Shown here piece after piece: positions 11,930 to 23,254 of a stretch of 64,000 nucleotides of DNA (position 1 is its first letter; each line of letters opens with the position of its first letter). The stretch spans positions 79,088 through 143,087 of the forward strand of contig QXCR01000078.1 in the NCBI GenBank assembly GCA_004380135.1. Reading direction: 5' to 3'. The position numbers were made by a program, and so were the translations under genes. A model generated the notes under the pieces. It was not told where the DNA came from. It worked only from the letters and a program-made list of their open reading frames with translations, and did no database searches. The DNA is from Stemphylium vesicarium. Its lineage: Eukaryota > Ascomycota > Dothideomycetes > Pleosporales > Pleosporaceae.

Positions 11930-12100
11930 TTTCGTAACTGTGGAATGGTTTCACGGTACTGAAGTACTCCGGGCTGGTGGATTAATATCATGATAGTGAA
12001 AAAGGCTTAGGGTACTGAAGTCCTCCACGCTGAGGTATGAATTTTGTAGCTGAGAAAATATTTCAGAATACTGAAGCACTCCAGGCTCCCACATCATCAC
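11899..12100. repeat. Degenerate tandem repeat, 56-bp period, about four units
   Basis: A 22-bp core recurs at 11899, 11955, 12011 and 12067, exactly 56 bp apart. The best two cores are GGTACTGAAGTACTCCGGG at 11955 and GGTACTGAAGTCCTCCACG at 12011. The 34-bp spacers are also alike: each has ATTAAT or TGAATT near its start and a purine-rich run later. The first unit encodes the end of the open frame at 11582..11929, so the array seems to come from duplication of a gene's 3' end. Confidence 0.75.
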
Positions 12101-12150
12101 CATCATCTACAACTCGTCACCCCCCTGAAGCCCTCCCCACACCATCAGCC

Positions 12151-13175
12151 CTAATAATCATAAAAACCCTTTCCACTCTTCTTCCCCAACCACCCGGCAT
12201 CCACCATCTTCTTCATCAGCACCGCAGGCCGGTACTTAGAATCGCCCGTATCCTGATACAACACCTGCATAATCGCCAAACACGTATCAATACCGATGAA
12301 ATCTGCCAACTGCAGCGGTCCCATCGGGACATTCGTCCCATTCTTCATAATACTATCGATATCCTCCTTTGCGCCGACGCCGGTCTCCAGACAAATAACC
12401 GCCTCGTTGATATACGGCATGAGAATGCGGTTCGCCAGAAACCCAGGTGAATCCGCAGATTTGGACGCAATCTTACCCATCTTCTCGCAAAACGCAATGG
12501 CAGTTTCGATGGTGGACTGCGAAGTTTGTAGCCCCGTTATGATTTCCACGCCTTTTTGGATGGGCACGGGGTTCATAAAGTGCGTGCTGATGACGCGCGA
12601 GGAAGCAGAAAGATCCGTGGGATCCGTGGTGGTGCTCGCGGCGATCTTGGTGATTGAAATAGACGACGTGTTTGTCGCTAGGATGGCGTGCGAAGGGCAG
12701 ATTTGAGCGAGTTGGGAGAAGATTTTGTGCTTGAGATCAGGAATCTCGGGCACGGCTTCGATGACGAAATCTACATCTGAGAGGTCTGACAGTTGCGTGC
12801 TGGAGGTTAGACGCTCGCGTGCGGCGATTGCGTCGTCTTTGCTGATCCGCCCTTTGGAAACGTCTTTTTCGAGCAGTTTATCTGCGAACTTTAGGCCTTT
12901 GTCGATGGATGCTTGGGAGTTGTCGATAAGGCGCACGGGGACTGAGGCTTTTTGTGCGGCTACGAGGGCAATTCCAAGGCCCTGATTATTTATTATTATG
13001 ATGAGGAATCTCAATGGATTAGCTGGATTCTTATTGTACGTACCATTTGTCCTGCTCCAATTACACCTAGTTTCTTCACTTCAGCAGCAGCGCCCACTGA
13101 GGGGGTGGAGCTAAAGCCACGGCATTGCTGCCGGACTGCGCATCGAGCGGCTTGTCTTGAGGCTACGGAAAACAT
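12151..13175 (-). CDS. 3-hydroxyacyl-CoA (3-hydroxybutyryl-CoA) dehydrogenase, mitochondrial
   Basis: Oxidises L-3-hydroxyacyl-CoA to 3-ketoacyl-CoA with NAD+, the third step of beta-oxidation, most likely for short chains. Exons 13175..13044 and 12981..12151 with a 62-bp intron, 320 residues. An arginine-rich, acid-poor N-terminus (MFSVASRQAARCAV) fits a mitochondrial presequence. The dinucleotide-binding motif GVIGAGQMGLG is split by the intron after residue 44. The catalytic histidine lies in STHFMNPVP, and SPGFLANRILMPYINEA and the C-terminal SGKGFYDY are family signatures. It is transcribed away from TOF1 across a 271-bp intergenic region. Confidence 0.94.
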
Positions 13176-13446
13176 GGTGTTTATTGGCTACAATGAATTT
13201 CGATTGCGGTCAGGAAGTAGAAGTTGGGCGCACAACTTGTGATGCGGCATGTCAACGCTTTCCCCAGCCGATGGGAACCGCGGGCAGGCTAGCCGAGGCA
13301 TGACGTTGGCTGGCGGCGGGAGGGCGCGAACATCAGCCTTATCTTGGCGCATTTGCAGCGTTTGGACCAATTTACGCGTCGACGCGTCGGTTTGGGATTA
13401 TCGCGATCCCCGGTCGCCGCCCCATTCTGAACGCTCAACTACGACA
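13176..13446. promoter_or_regulatory. Shared divergent promoter of the dehydrogenase and TOF1
   Basis: Only 271 bp separate the two start codons, so both promoters and 5' UTRs must lie here. GC-rich stretches (GGCTGGCGGCGGGAGG near 13310 and CGTCGACGCGTCGG near 13376) are visible. No known factor site is claimed. Confidence 0.55.
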
Positions 13447-16400
13447 ATGGCGCAAACTACGCTTGATGAATGGGCGTCGGACCCGGTCAATCCTGAAGTT
13501 CGCGCCCATGTCTACAGTCTGATTTCTGCGGTACGGTTTTCCTCGCATCTATACAATGGTTGCTAACAGACATATAGCTTGGTGGTATTGGCGACGATGG
13601 CACATATGCTCTTGGACATGACGCTCTATTGTGCCTCAAGGACTTGCGGAAATGGCTCAAGTTCGCCGATGGACAATACAACCGCCGTGATGTTGCACGC
13701 TGCATGGCCGAAGCAAATCTCGTCAAGGGTGACTTGCTGGAGATACTAGCAAAGATATCGCCGACTGTGGTGGAGAGCGCATGGAAACACAAGATTGCTG
13801 TTGCAACATGTATGGAGTCTCACACTATCATCTGGGCTACTACTGACTGTTCTAGTGGAACTCCTCGTCCCCCTCACCTGGCCGTTCGAAATCGATCCGA
13901 CAGAAGCGACCGTCAATCATCATCGACATGGCCCATACATTCAGCTGGCTCAGATGGGCTACAAGCGTGCGATTCTGCAATTCGATCGGGACAGGACGCT
14001 CCAGACTGCAGTCAAGATAGCGCTACCTTCAATGGCTGTGCCCCTCCGCGAACGGACGCCACGAGACGAGGGCATCATTCGGATTGCTCTATACTTTATT
14101 CGAAATATCGCCATGCTTTCGCCCCCGAGCAGCGCCCCAATGGACATCGACGAAGCCGAAGTCTCTCGCTCTGCCACGATTGATACCTTCCAAGAGCAGG
14201 ACATATTCCAGGTTATTCTGAGTATTGCGTCAAGCATTGGAGAAGACTTCGTCACCCAAGATGTCGTCATTCTCGAGATTCTCTTCTTCCTACTCAAGGG
14301 CATCGACGCTGAAAAGCTGTTCATGGAACAGAAGAAGCTCAACACGAAGAACGCCGACGAGCTGAAGAGTCTAATTCAGAAAGAAAAAGCAATGCTTGCA
14401 GGATATGCACGTCATGCGCCCACACGACACAACCGATTCGGGACAATGATCTGGATGAAGCGAGATGATGAGAAGGTCACCACCATCTCTGGACAGGATG
14501 TATTGGGAAAAGCGCAAGCCAGCATGCAAAAGATGGACGAAACGAAAAAGTGGGATAAGCCCAGGCGACCTGGACGCAAACAAGATGCAGGAGAAGAGCG
14601 GGAGGAATTTGACCTGCCCGTGGCGTTGACTAGCTCAGCCCGGAAACACGTCAAAGGTTTTGTGGAGGAGTTCCTAGACTCGTCCTTCAATCCCCTGTTT
14701 CTGCATCTCCGTAAGGCGATCGAGCGTGAGACCGAACGTGTGGAAACGCGGCATTCGAGGCAGTTCTTTTATCTTGTCTCCTGGTTTTTGCGAGCAGAAT
14801 GTGCGCGGCGGCGGACAATGAAAGAGAGAGCTGCCGACCCGAAGAGCCCAGAAGTTCTCTCTGCAGAAGACGAGAGCTATGGCCTAGTAGCCGAGGTCAT
14901 GAACCAGGAGACGTTTATCCTGCTCAACCGCTTCATGCAGAAGAGTCAAGACGAAAAGGCGTGGCGGGATCTCAACGCTGGGCTAAAATGCTTCACCCAG
15001 ATTCTACTGACCGTCCATGAGATGTCCGAGTCAGCTCTGGAGGACGACCAGGAAATCGCTGAAAACATCCAGAACCGCATCTTCTACGAAGAGTCAACAC
15101 ATGACCGGATAGTCATGATCTTGAGATCCTACAAGGACCAAGGTTTTGGCTACCTTGATGCCGTTACAGAACTTTCTCATGTCTTCTTGCGGATGCTGGA
15201 GCGCTACGCAAAGCAGAACGTCGATATGCAGATTCGATCAAAACGAAGGTCTCGAAAGATTAAAAAGAAGAAGGCAGACAAGCAAGGCGAAGAGGGGGAA
15301 GAAGAGGGCCAGGTTTCCGAAACAGAAGACATTCAGCAGGCGCAGAAGACTGTTTCCGAGCGCAAGTTCGACTTCATGAAATTCTCGGCAAAGTTTGTCA
15401 ACCAGAGCAGCGTCGACACGTTCGTGGCCTTTACTAAGTACTTCGGTGATCTCGACACCGAGCAGCTGAAGCGTGCCCATCGTTTCTTCCACCGCGTTGT
15501 TTTCAAGATGGAGTTGGGCGTTCTTTTATGCCGGGTCGACATCTTGCAGTTATTTAACAAGATGATAAAAGGTCCTGGAGGTCTCGATCCCGAATCGCCA
15601 GCTTACAGGGAGTGGGATGATTTCGTCAAGCACTTTTTCAGACAAGTAATCAAGAGAGTACAGGAAAGGCCAGAGCTTGTGGTTGAGATGCTGTTCAGCA
15701 AGATTCCGGCAACTCTCTTCTTCCTCGAACATGGATACGACCGTGAGGTACCTGTCAAGGCACCCCGAGCGCCAGCAGAACTAGAGGTCAAACCTGGCAT
15801 GGAGCCACCTGAGCAAATTGGTGTTGCTGTTAGTGTGCTTGTCAACCAATCAAAGTCGGATGCACTTCGATGGGTCAGAGATGTTCTCACCTCGGCGGCT
15901 GAAGAGCGCAAAGCGTGGGAAGAGGCGGAAGAGGCTCAGAAGATCTTGACGGAAGGAATGGATCGTCCTGAGGGTGAAGCCGAGGCTGAAAATTCAGAGG
16001 CTGAGACACCGAAGCCTCCTTCGATTGGTAAGAACTGTGAAAGCTCTTTTACTCAGCACACTCACTAATATTTTCTAGTAATCAAACACGACACCGAAGA
16101 GCGCCGTGTAGCCATGTTCAAGGACAACAAGCTTCGACTGCTCATGAACCTTGTTGGCTTCATACGACTAGGCGAACATCACGATCCAGATGCTACATGG
16201 GTTGTCCCGTCAAACCTTACGTCAGCGCAACTACAAGAATCGATCGATCTTATTCGCAAGTTCGAATTTGATCCACCAACATACGAGGATGGCAAATCAC
16301 CAGAAGATCTGCTTCGTAGCAAGACAACGGCAGCGCGCCGCTCTACTCGCAAGGTAGACTTCGACGATGACTCAGATGCTGGTATAGATCATGAGTCGGA

Positions 16401-17121
16401 GATAGACCATGGGGAATACGCACAGGGCGGTGCGACTACTAGAGAGATCGACGCTCCTAGGAAGAAGTTGAAGCGACGCCGCAGGGAACGTACGCCTGTA
16501 GAGCTTGACGACGAAGAAAAGGACCGTAGGGCTGAGGCTCGTCGCAAGAAGGAACTCGAGAAGCAAGAAGCGGCCCTAAGTACAATGTATGTCCATGACT
16601 CTGACGATGAGGATTGGGACGCCGAAAAAGACGCTATCTTCTTTGCCCGAGAAGAGGCTATCCGTCAAGAAAACATGAACATACTCAAAAAGGTGCACGT
16701 AGCGGGCACGGTTGAGCCGGTAGCGTCGAAGAAGAGGAAATCAGACGCGCCAGCAAAGACGAGCAAGAGGCGGAAGAGTCCACCGAAGCGGAAAGCGCTG
16801 TTCGCTGACAGCGACGACGATATGGAGGACGTTACAAGTAGTAGGGCGGCCTCTGAGGCTGCTGGGGATGGTTTGGGCGACGAGGATGAGAATCAAGACG
16901 AGGCGACAGATACACCGCTATCGTCGCAGAACGCCGGCGCTGAGATGGAGAGCGATACGGACACTCCAAGGAAACCCTTAAGCAATACTGCGAAGAGCCC
17001 TGCTACTGTAGTGACGGATGCAGACTCAGACGAAGATGATGACGATGATGTGCCCGTGGCACGACGACCAGCTGCACGCAATATGAGGGCAGGTTTTGTT
17101 ATTGATAGCGACTCTGAGTGA
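13447..17121 (+). CDS. TOF1: Replication fork protection complex subunit Tof1/Swi1 (Timeless family)
   Basis: Fork-pausing and checkpoint-mediator protein that works with Csm3/Swi3 and Mrc1 at the replisome. Four exons: 13447..13530, 13578..13809, 13856..16027 and 16079..17121; introns of 46-51 bp; 1176 residues, normal for the family. The TIMELESS N-terminal domain covers roughly residues 20-320 and shows LGGIGDDGTYALGHDALLCL and DVVILEILFFLLKGID. A central helical region and basic cluster (SKRRSRKIKKKKADKQ) follow. The C-terminus is acidic and serine-rich with several SDDD/SDDED runs, likely CK2-type phosphorylation sites and partner contacts. It shares a divergent promoter with the dehydrogenase upstream. 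Confidence 0.93.
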
Positions 17122-17517
17122 GCTGCCCGGTCAGGAATGGGATGCATGGATATGGGATAGAGCGTTGCATAGTATGGTGTCTCAGGTTTGTGCTTTTCAA
17201 TGTTGAATACCCATCAATTTATCAGTCTCTTCACCCTTCTTAACGTTGTTCCTTGTTTGCAATGCGAGCCTGGATGGGCTGCGGACAAGGTACTTCGCTT
17301 GTGACTGGAAGCACGAGCTCTAGGACTCGTGATTGTGTTTGCAAGTGCAGGTTCCTTTCTGAGGGCGTTTGTTTACGTTTCATGACGTCGTGGCTGCGGT
17401 GTTCGAGCTGTTGTTTCGCACCTTCCCTCCCCACCCTCCGACCGCCAACTTCACCAACAAACTCTCTGTAAAGGTAATTGCTTCTTCTCCACAAACGTCT
17501 CGCACCACGCTACAGCC
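17122..17517. other. Intergenic
   Basis: About 400 bp between TOF1 and the next start codon; pyrimidine-rich stretches just before 17518 fit a fungal promoter and leader. Nothing else seen. Confidence 0.5.
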
Positions 17518-19903
17518 ATGCTGACATATCCAGATAGACAAAAGTTTGAGCAGATCCGAGCTCGGTGGGAGACGGCGCAGCCAGGTGAGGAGAGACCAGC
17601 GGAGATGGTAGGCTGGAGAGACAGAACAGCGGCCCAGCAGCCGGCGAACGTCGAATCCCAAGAAAATGGCAGCAGCAAGTTCCGACGAAAGCTCAGTCAT
17701 GGACTCGCCTTCATCTCAAACCCTCTCTCGCAGCGGAAGACAACCCCGGGACGTCATCAGGTGAAGAGGCTTTCACTGGCTGTCACTGAACCGTCAGTGA
17801 GCGACATCACCAGTGCCAATTCGACATGCGACGCTCTCATTTCACCACCCCGCAAATCCACAACGACTCAATCTCCAGAGGACTCACCAACAAGAGAGGC
17901 GGTTGTCGACGCCTCACCTCAAAGCGCCGAGACTAATGCCACGCCCAAGCCACTTCCTCGTTCGCGCACATTGAGCTTCATCCCACTACCCGTCAGAGCC
18001 GAGTCTGATACCTTCGCCTCAGACGTCGAGGGGGCCGTCAAGTCGCACTCTCTTGCAGTCATGCCCCCGCCCGAGCCTGAGGCAGTCCCTTCGAAGATTC
18101 CCACACCGAGTCCTCCCTTGCCTGAACGCCGTCGCTCCAGTCCGCGTCAATATCTCCACCAACATGCCTCCTACCATGCCTCGCAGCAGATCAAGCACAT
18201 CGCCGCAGCTCACGCGTTTGCTGCCGCCAACAACGGTTCTCCTGGAAGACCTCTTCAGCCGTTGCGCTCACGAACCACGCCGAATCTTGTGAAGGTGCCT
18301 AACGCGCCCCAGCAGGCAGGTTTCATGGCTCCGAGACGGCCAGGACCTAAGAGGCCTATCGTATCCCCAAGAGCCCAGAAGCCAGCCCTGCAAGAAAACG
18401 TTCCTATTGATAGGCGCGTTACCCATAGAAGATCGCAGATACAAGAACGACCACTGAAACGTGAGTCTCTCGCGATGCCGGGCGCTCTGAATAACAGAAG
18501 GTCTTTTGGACCGGGAACTCCACTTGGGCAGAGCAGGAACTCGAGTTTTGCAACACCTCCTACTGTAAGGAAGCGGGTAAGCTCGCATCTTGCTCAGAGT
18601 ACACCAGTCACGGTGAAGCGGGTGCTAGCTAGTGAACGGGCGTTGTTACCACCGCCTCCACCCCCAAAACCGTCTCCAGTGATGGAGTCTGATCCAGTCC
18701 CACAGCCTCGCCTTCCAAGTTCGCCGGCCACCCCAACTACCCGAGATTTTGATTTCGAACAGCCAACACTGCCCCGCTCGCACACAGACCGAGATTTGCA
18801 GAGAAAGACATTAGGGACACCGAATGGCTTGGGTGGTGTTTGGCGTTCGTCGCGCGCGCTGGCAGTGACAACTCATGAGGTGAGCAGGCTTCCACGCTCC
18901 CACACTTTCCACGATTTCGGGACCAGGATGGAAGACGCTCCACCAGTACCTCCCATACCCATACATTACAAGACACCATCTCTTGCGGATCTAACGCAGC
19001 GATCCCGTATGAGACTGGATACGCCCATCAAAGCCCGCCATGGCAGGATGGTATCAGACGCAACTTCATGCCAATCCATCCCCGAGGAAACAAAACAAGA
19101 AGTGTTGGATAGCACGACCGCATACACCTCTTTCGAAGACGACAAAGGCCTTGCATCGCCAGTGAAGTGTGACGGGTCAACTATCAGCCTCACGGCATTT
19201 CCGTCGGTGCCAACCACGATTCCCTCTCGGATGGGGCAAAGATCTTTTGCACTAGGCGAAGAACCAAGCGCATCGCAAGATATTCCATTCAGGCCGTCTA
19301 GCGGAGGTCTGGAGCTACTTCTACCAGAGATCGCTGACGTTGGTGTTGTGCAGGTCAAAGACTACATGCCACCGCTGTATTGGGCTGGCCGATTCCAGTC
19401 TCGATACGATCAATGGCGTACCGATGCAATGAACGCTGTGTTGAACATGAGTTCGATGAGTTCGGATCGTCAACCGTCAAGCCCACTAAGTGAATGCAAG
19501 CTCGATCAAGACAGGCTTGCTGCATGTTACATACTCGCACAGCTGCGTGATTTGTGCACTTCCGATCAAGCGGCAGATAGTCTATGGGTGAGTATCACCT
19601 TGCTTTTCGTTCGTAGGTGCACCAGCTGACACGTACCAGGAGTTCGAATATAAGTACAGAAAAGACCACCAGCTCCTCGGTAATCCAGCCGATCTCCCAC
19701 CGCTCCCATTTCGTAAGCAAGATGATAACGCGACATCCTCAGGGGCGGGAGCTGGGGCGTTTGGCCGAGCTATGAGGAAGCTGACGCCGCGCAAGGGTAG
19801 TCTGGTCAATCTCATGAAAGGCAAAGGATGGAGCAGGTCCGACGAGATGAAACTGAACGATACGTCCGAGCGGAATCAGGAGACGTCCTCGGAGTACTCG
19901 TAA
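17518..19903 (+). CDS. Unrecognised large Pro/Ser-rich protein, mostly disordered
   Basis: Exons 17518..19587 and 19640..19903 with a 52-bp intron (donor GTGAGTAT), 777 residues. No domain recognised. Residues 1-600 are low-complexity, rich in Ser, Pro, Arg and Lys, with SH3-ligand-like runs (ALLPPPPPPKPSPVMES) and LPRSHT repeats. The last 170 residues look folded: PPLYWAGRFQSRYDQWRTDA, then LAACYILAQLRDLC and EFEYKYRKDHQLL, ending in a basic tail. The layout suggests a cytoskeletal or signalling scaffold. That is inference from composition only. Confidence 0.8.
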
Positions 19904-20159
19904 GTCGTGCGGATAGCGAGAAGGATTCGAAAGCGAGATAGTGCGTCGATGATGGATGGTTGCACCAGACGGTAAATATTGATGATGAAATGCTCTGAAA
20001 CGGGCAGGAAGAAGAGTGGGCTACGCGAACAAGGCAATGCAACAAAGAAGCCTAATCGGACGCCAGCGGATGTGAACGAAGCGTGCATATCAATAGCATT
20101 TGATCAGGCCCAAAATGTCAATTCTAAGAAGTTTATAACAAAACTTTACAACTTTCTTT
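19904..20159. other. Short convergent intergenic region
   Basis: 256 bp between the 3' ends of two convergent genes; only transcription end signals are expected. None are definable by eye. Confidence 0.45.
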
Positions 20160-21038
20160 CTATTCCTTCTTCTTCTCACTCGGCTTGGGGGAAAGTTCCT
20201 CAACAATATTATTAGGATCTTTCCAAGCCAAGGCAACGTACTTGGTATGGCTTCCCCTCGCAAAGATCTCACCCTTGGTGTTGCTGAAGTTGATGGATGT
20301 AAAGGCTAGGGTCTTGCCAACTTTATCACGCTATATCAGTAGATCATCCTGGGGACATGGCAAAGGGTGTGGGTACATACACTTATCGCATGAGACTTCT
20401 GCTTTGATCAAATCGCCTATCTTGCCGCCGGACGAGAGATAGGTTACGTTTAGGTCGGTGGATACGCCGGTTGCGAAGAGGCCGCGGGATGCGACGGCGA
20501 GGGAGCCGCCAAGGTCGACTGGAAGGTTAGGGCAAGTTAGTATAAGGGAGGGGATTGGGGGCTGAAGAAGTGATGTACCCATGCTGGCTATTGTTCCGCC
20601 GTGGAGGATGTTGAGTCTGTTCTACAGGTAGTTGTGGTAGTCAGCCATGTTGATGTTATCGGGGGGGGGGGGGGTTGTTCAGACTGCGTAGGTAGTAATG
20701 TACTTACAGTGTGCTCTTTTTGTATATCCAGCTCGAATTTGACGCGCCCGGGGACTGCCGAGGTTACGCGTAGCTAGTCAACACTTCTCATTAGCATAAG
20801 ATCTATGAAGAAAAACTGTCATATTTTCAAGAGTTCACTCACGCCATCAAGAAGTCTGTGAGTTGGTCAGATCAATGCACTTCAGGCCCTATGTGGGCGT
20901 GGGACGCGGTACCTTGGCTCTAGGCCAGAATTGGCTCGGAACGACTCCCAGACCTATTCTTTCTATCAACGACGAACAGAAGCCATTAATTTTGATCATC
21001 CCACCACCTACCGATCTCACGAATTTCAATGCGGGCAT
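20160..21038 (-). CDS. Hotdog-fold acyl-CoA thioesterase (PaaI/ACOT13-like)
   Basis: Hydrolyses acyl-CoA thioesters. Seven small exons, rebuilt by frame: 21038..21012, 20953..20913, 20855..20843, 20773..20708, 20621..20579, 20518..20381 and 20320..20160, giving 162 residues, the usual size. Diagnostic stretches are NRLNILHGGTIASMVDLGGS, which holds the hotdog helix and active-site residues, GVSTDLNVTYLSSGG, and GKTLAFTSINF. The last intron is least certain: the frame only fits a GTATGT donor with the acceptor at GATAAAG, five bases beyond an unused-looking TATAG. Intron 4 carries a 14-base poly-C on the sense strand. Location unclear; related enzymes act in mitochondria or cytosol. Confidence 0.85.
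20661..20674 (-). repeat. Intronic C14 homopolymer (sense strand)
   Basis: Fourteen G on the plus strand, so poly-C in the transcript, inside intron 4 (20622..20707) of the thioesterase gene, between the donor and a CTGAC branch-like site. Confidence 0.95.
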
Positions 21039-21357
21039 GATTTAGAGTCGACCTTTTGCGATGTGCGAAGAGTGATGTAGTTGGTTTCCGCTCGGCAGTT
21101 GGCACATGGCATCTCGGACGCTAGACAGGGGTGGGGCGGAATTGTGGGGGAAAGCCCATGTTTCCCGCTCTCGCTCTCGGCGCGTCACCTTGAACTTTGT
21201 CTAAGTAGTACCGTACCCGCGCAATCTTCAGCTCTTCGTAGACAGAAACAAAGGCGTGAATCACGCGTTTGCTCTACCTTTGTCTCTGATCCTGCTCTCC
21301 GAACATGATAATACGGCGGTAAAACGGCTTTGAACTCTTTCAACCACATCCACCACG
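21039..21357. other. Divergent promoter region, thioesterase / TFB2
   Basis: 319 bp between two divergent start codons. No further feature recognised. Confidence 0.5.
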
Positions 21358-22854
21358 ATGTCGGCTTCATCCTCTGCCCAGGCGCTGGAGTACCTCGAGG
21401 GTCTGCCGCTGGCGACGCACAAGAAGCTGTATGAGCAGCCGTCGACTGTGCTGGCGGTATTCCGCTGCATGCTTCCGCATCTTGGTAATTCCCAAACGAC
21501 TCCAAAGCACATCCAAAGCTAACTGGGCGCAGCCAAGTCCATCGTCATGGCCATGCTCTACATGCCGTCGTCCTTCCCTGCCAGCGACCTCGACACCTGG
21601 TTCAAGCCGTCCGCGCGCAAAGAAAAAGAACAAGCGACCTTCACCCTCGATCGTCTCCACATCCTCACTTCGGCGCGACAGGACGATGGCAGTCTATCGT
21701 GGACGCTCAGCCCAGGTTTCCAGCGCAGTCTGCGAAATGCGATTGAGGGCTCTGGCACCCACCGCTCCTTTGGCGTCCCCGCGACCAAAGAAGAGAGCGG
21801 AAAGCGAGTCAGCATCGAGTTCCTAGACGAATACTCGAGGTCGCAGTGGGAGGGCATACTTTACTACCTCGTGAGCGGTGCAGCTGGACTCAGCAAAGAT
21901 AGCATATCCCGCGCAGAAGTAGGCCCCGGTACAAAAAAGCTGCTTCACACAGGCGACCTGGTGCGAACCATCCACGGGAGCCCTCGCATCACAAAAGACG
22001 GCTTCTCCTTCGTCCTCCAAGAGACCAACGCACAAGTCTGGAGTCTCCTAATCGTCTACCTCAAAATGACCAACGAGCTCGGCATGTCCGAAACCGAAGT
22101 CCTCTCCTTCCTCTTCATGCTAGGCTCGCTGGAACTCGGCCAAGACTACAGCACCTCCACGCTCTCCGCAACGCAGCTCCAAATGCTCGAAGACCTCTCC
22201 GCAATGGGTCTCATCTACCGCACCGACCGCAACGCGCGAACCTTCTACCCAACCCGGCTCGCCACAACCCTAACCTCCGACTCCGGCAGCGCCATGTCCG
22301 CGTCCTCCAACGACATCGCGCAAGCGCACCAAGGCAGCGCCGGCCCCGCCGCCACGGCAAACAAAGGCTTCATCATCATCGAGACAAACTACCGTCTCTA
22401 CGCCTACACAAACTCGCTCATCCAAATCGCCATCCTCTCCCTCTTCACAAAACTCCAACACCGCTTCCCCAACCTCGTGTCTGGCAAACTGACAAAAGAA
22501 TCCGTCCACAAGGCCGTCCAGTCCGGTATCACGTCTGCGCAGATCATATCCTATCTAACCACGTATGCGCACCCCCAGATGCAGAAGACGGTGCCGTATA
22601 TTCCGCCTACGGTCATGGATCAGATTCGTCTGTGGGAATATGAGGGCGAGCGCGTCGAGCTTACCACGGGTTACCTGATGAGGGAGTTTGGCTCCGATGC
22701 AGAGTATAGGGATGTCATGGGGTATGCGGCTGCGTTGGGTGTGCTCGTGTGGCAGAATGATAATGCCAGGTGCTTTTTTGTGAGCCATGTGGAGCAGATC
22801 AGTGCGTATTTGAGGAAGAAGAAGGAGAGTAGGGAGAGTGCTAGGGGGAGGTGA
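21358..22854 (+). CDS. TFB2: TFIIH core subunit Tfb2 (p52/GTF2H4)
   Basis: Subunit of transcription factor IIH that binds the XPB/Ssl2 helicase and stimulates its ATPase in promoter opening and nucleotide excision repair. Exons 21358..21484 and 21533..22854, one 48-bp intron, 482 residues, close to the usual length. The start (LEYLEGLPLATHKKLYEQP) is characteristic, as are FSFVLQETNAQVWSLLIVYL in the middle and GFIIIETNYRLYAYTNSLIQ, which opens the Ssl2-contacting part. The C-terminal Tfb2 fold (IRLWEYEGERVELTTGYLMR) ends in a basic tail. Expected nuclear and constitutive. Confidence 0.95.
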
Positions 22855-23254
22855 GGTGAAGGAGAGGGAGGAGGAAGGTGTGAGTTGGGCGTTGTTGGTC
22901 TTTTGGTTGGAAACTTCTTACGTAGGTTATCATTAGCATGGACAATGGGCGTTCTTATGGGAGGAGACTTTTCTGTGAGGGCATGCATCAGCACGTGTAT
23001 AGTCGAAATATCATACATCTTGGTATCTATCCTGTTTCTTGGCTTATTTCTACGCGCTTACATGGAATGTTCGAGAGAAAATGGTGAGAAAGAAGAAGAA
23101 GAGGATCAAAAATGACATTATTACGCCACCCAGATGCAAGCGCGAAAACAATCCCCCGCACCCCCCTCATTGATCTTAAGCTTTTCTCTCTCTCTCTCTC
23201 TCTCCAAAAATCCAACAAAATGCAAAGATAATTAAACACACAAAATATCTGTTC
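22855..23254. other. Convergent intergenic region with a (TC)n tract
   Basis: 400 bp between the 3' ends of TFB2 and the Aquarius gene. It holds a TC dinucleotide run at about 23184..23205, read as GA in the direction of the Aquarius transcript's 3' UTR. No gene seen. Confidence 0.6.

Noticed and set aside
23184..23205. (TC)n tract as a regulatory element
   Set aside because: Lies in a convergent 3' region; ordinary microsatellite without further evidence.
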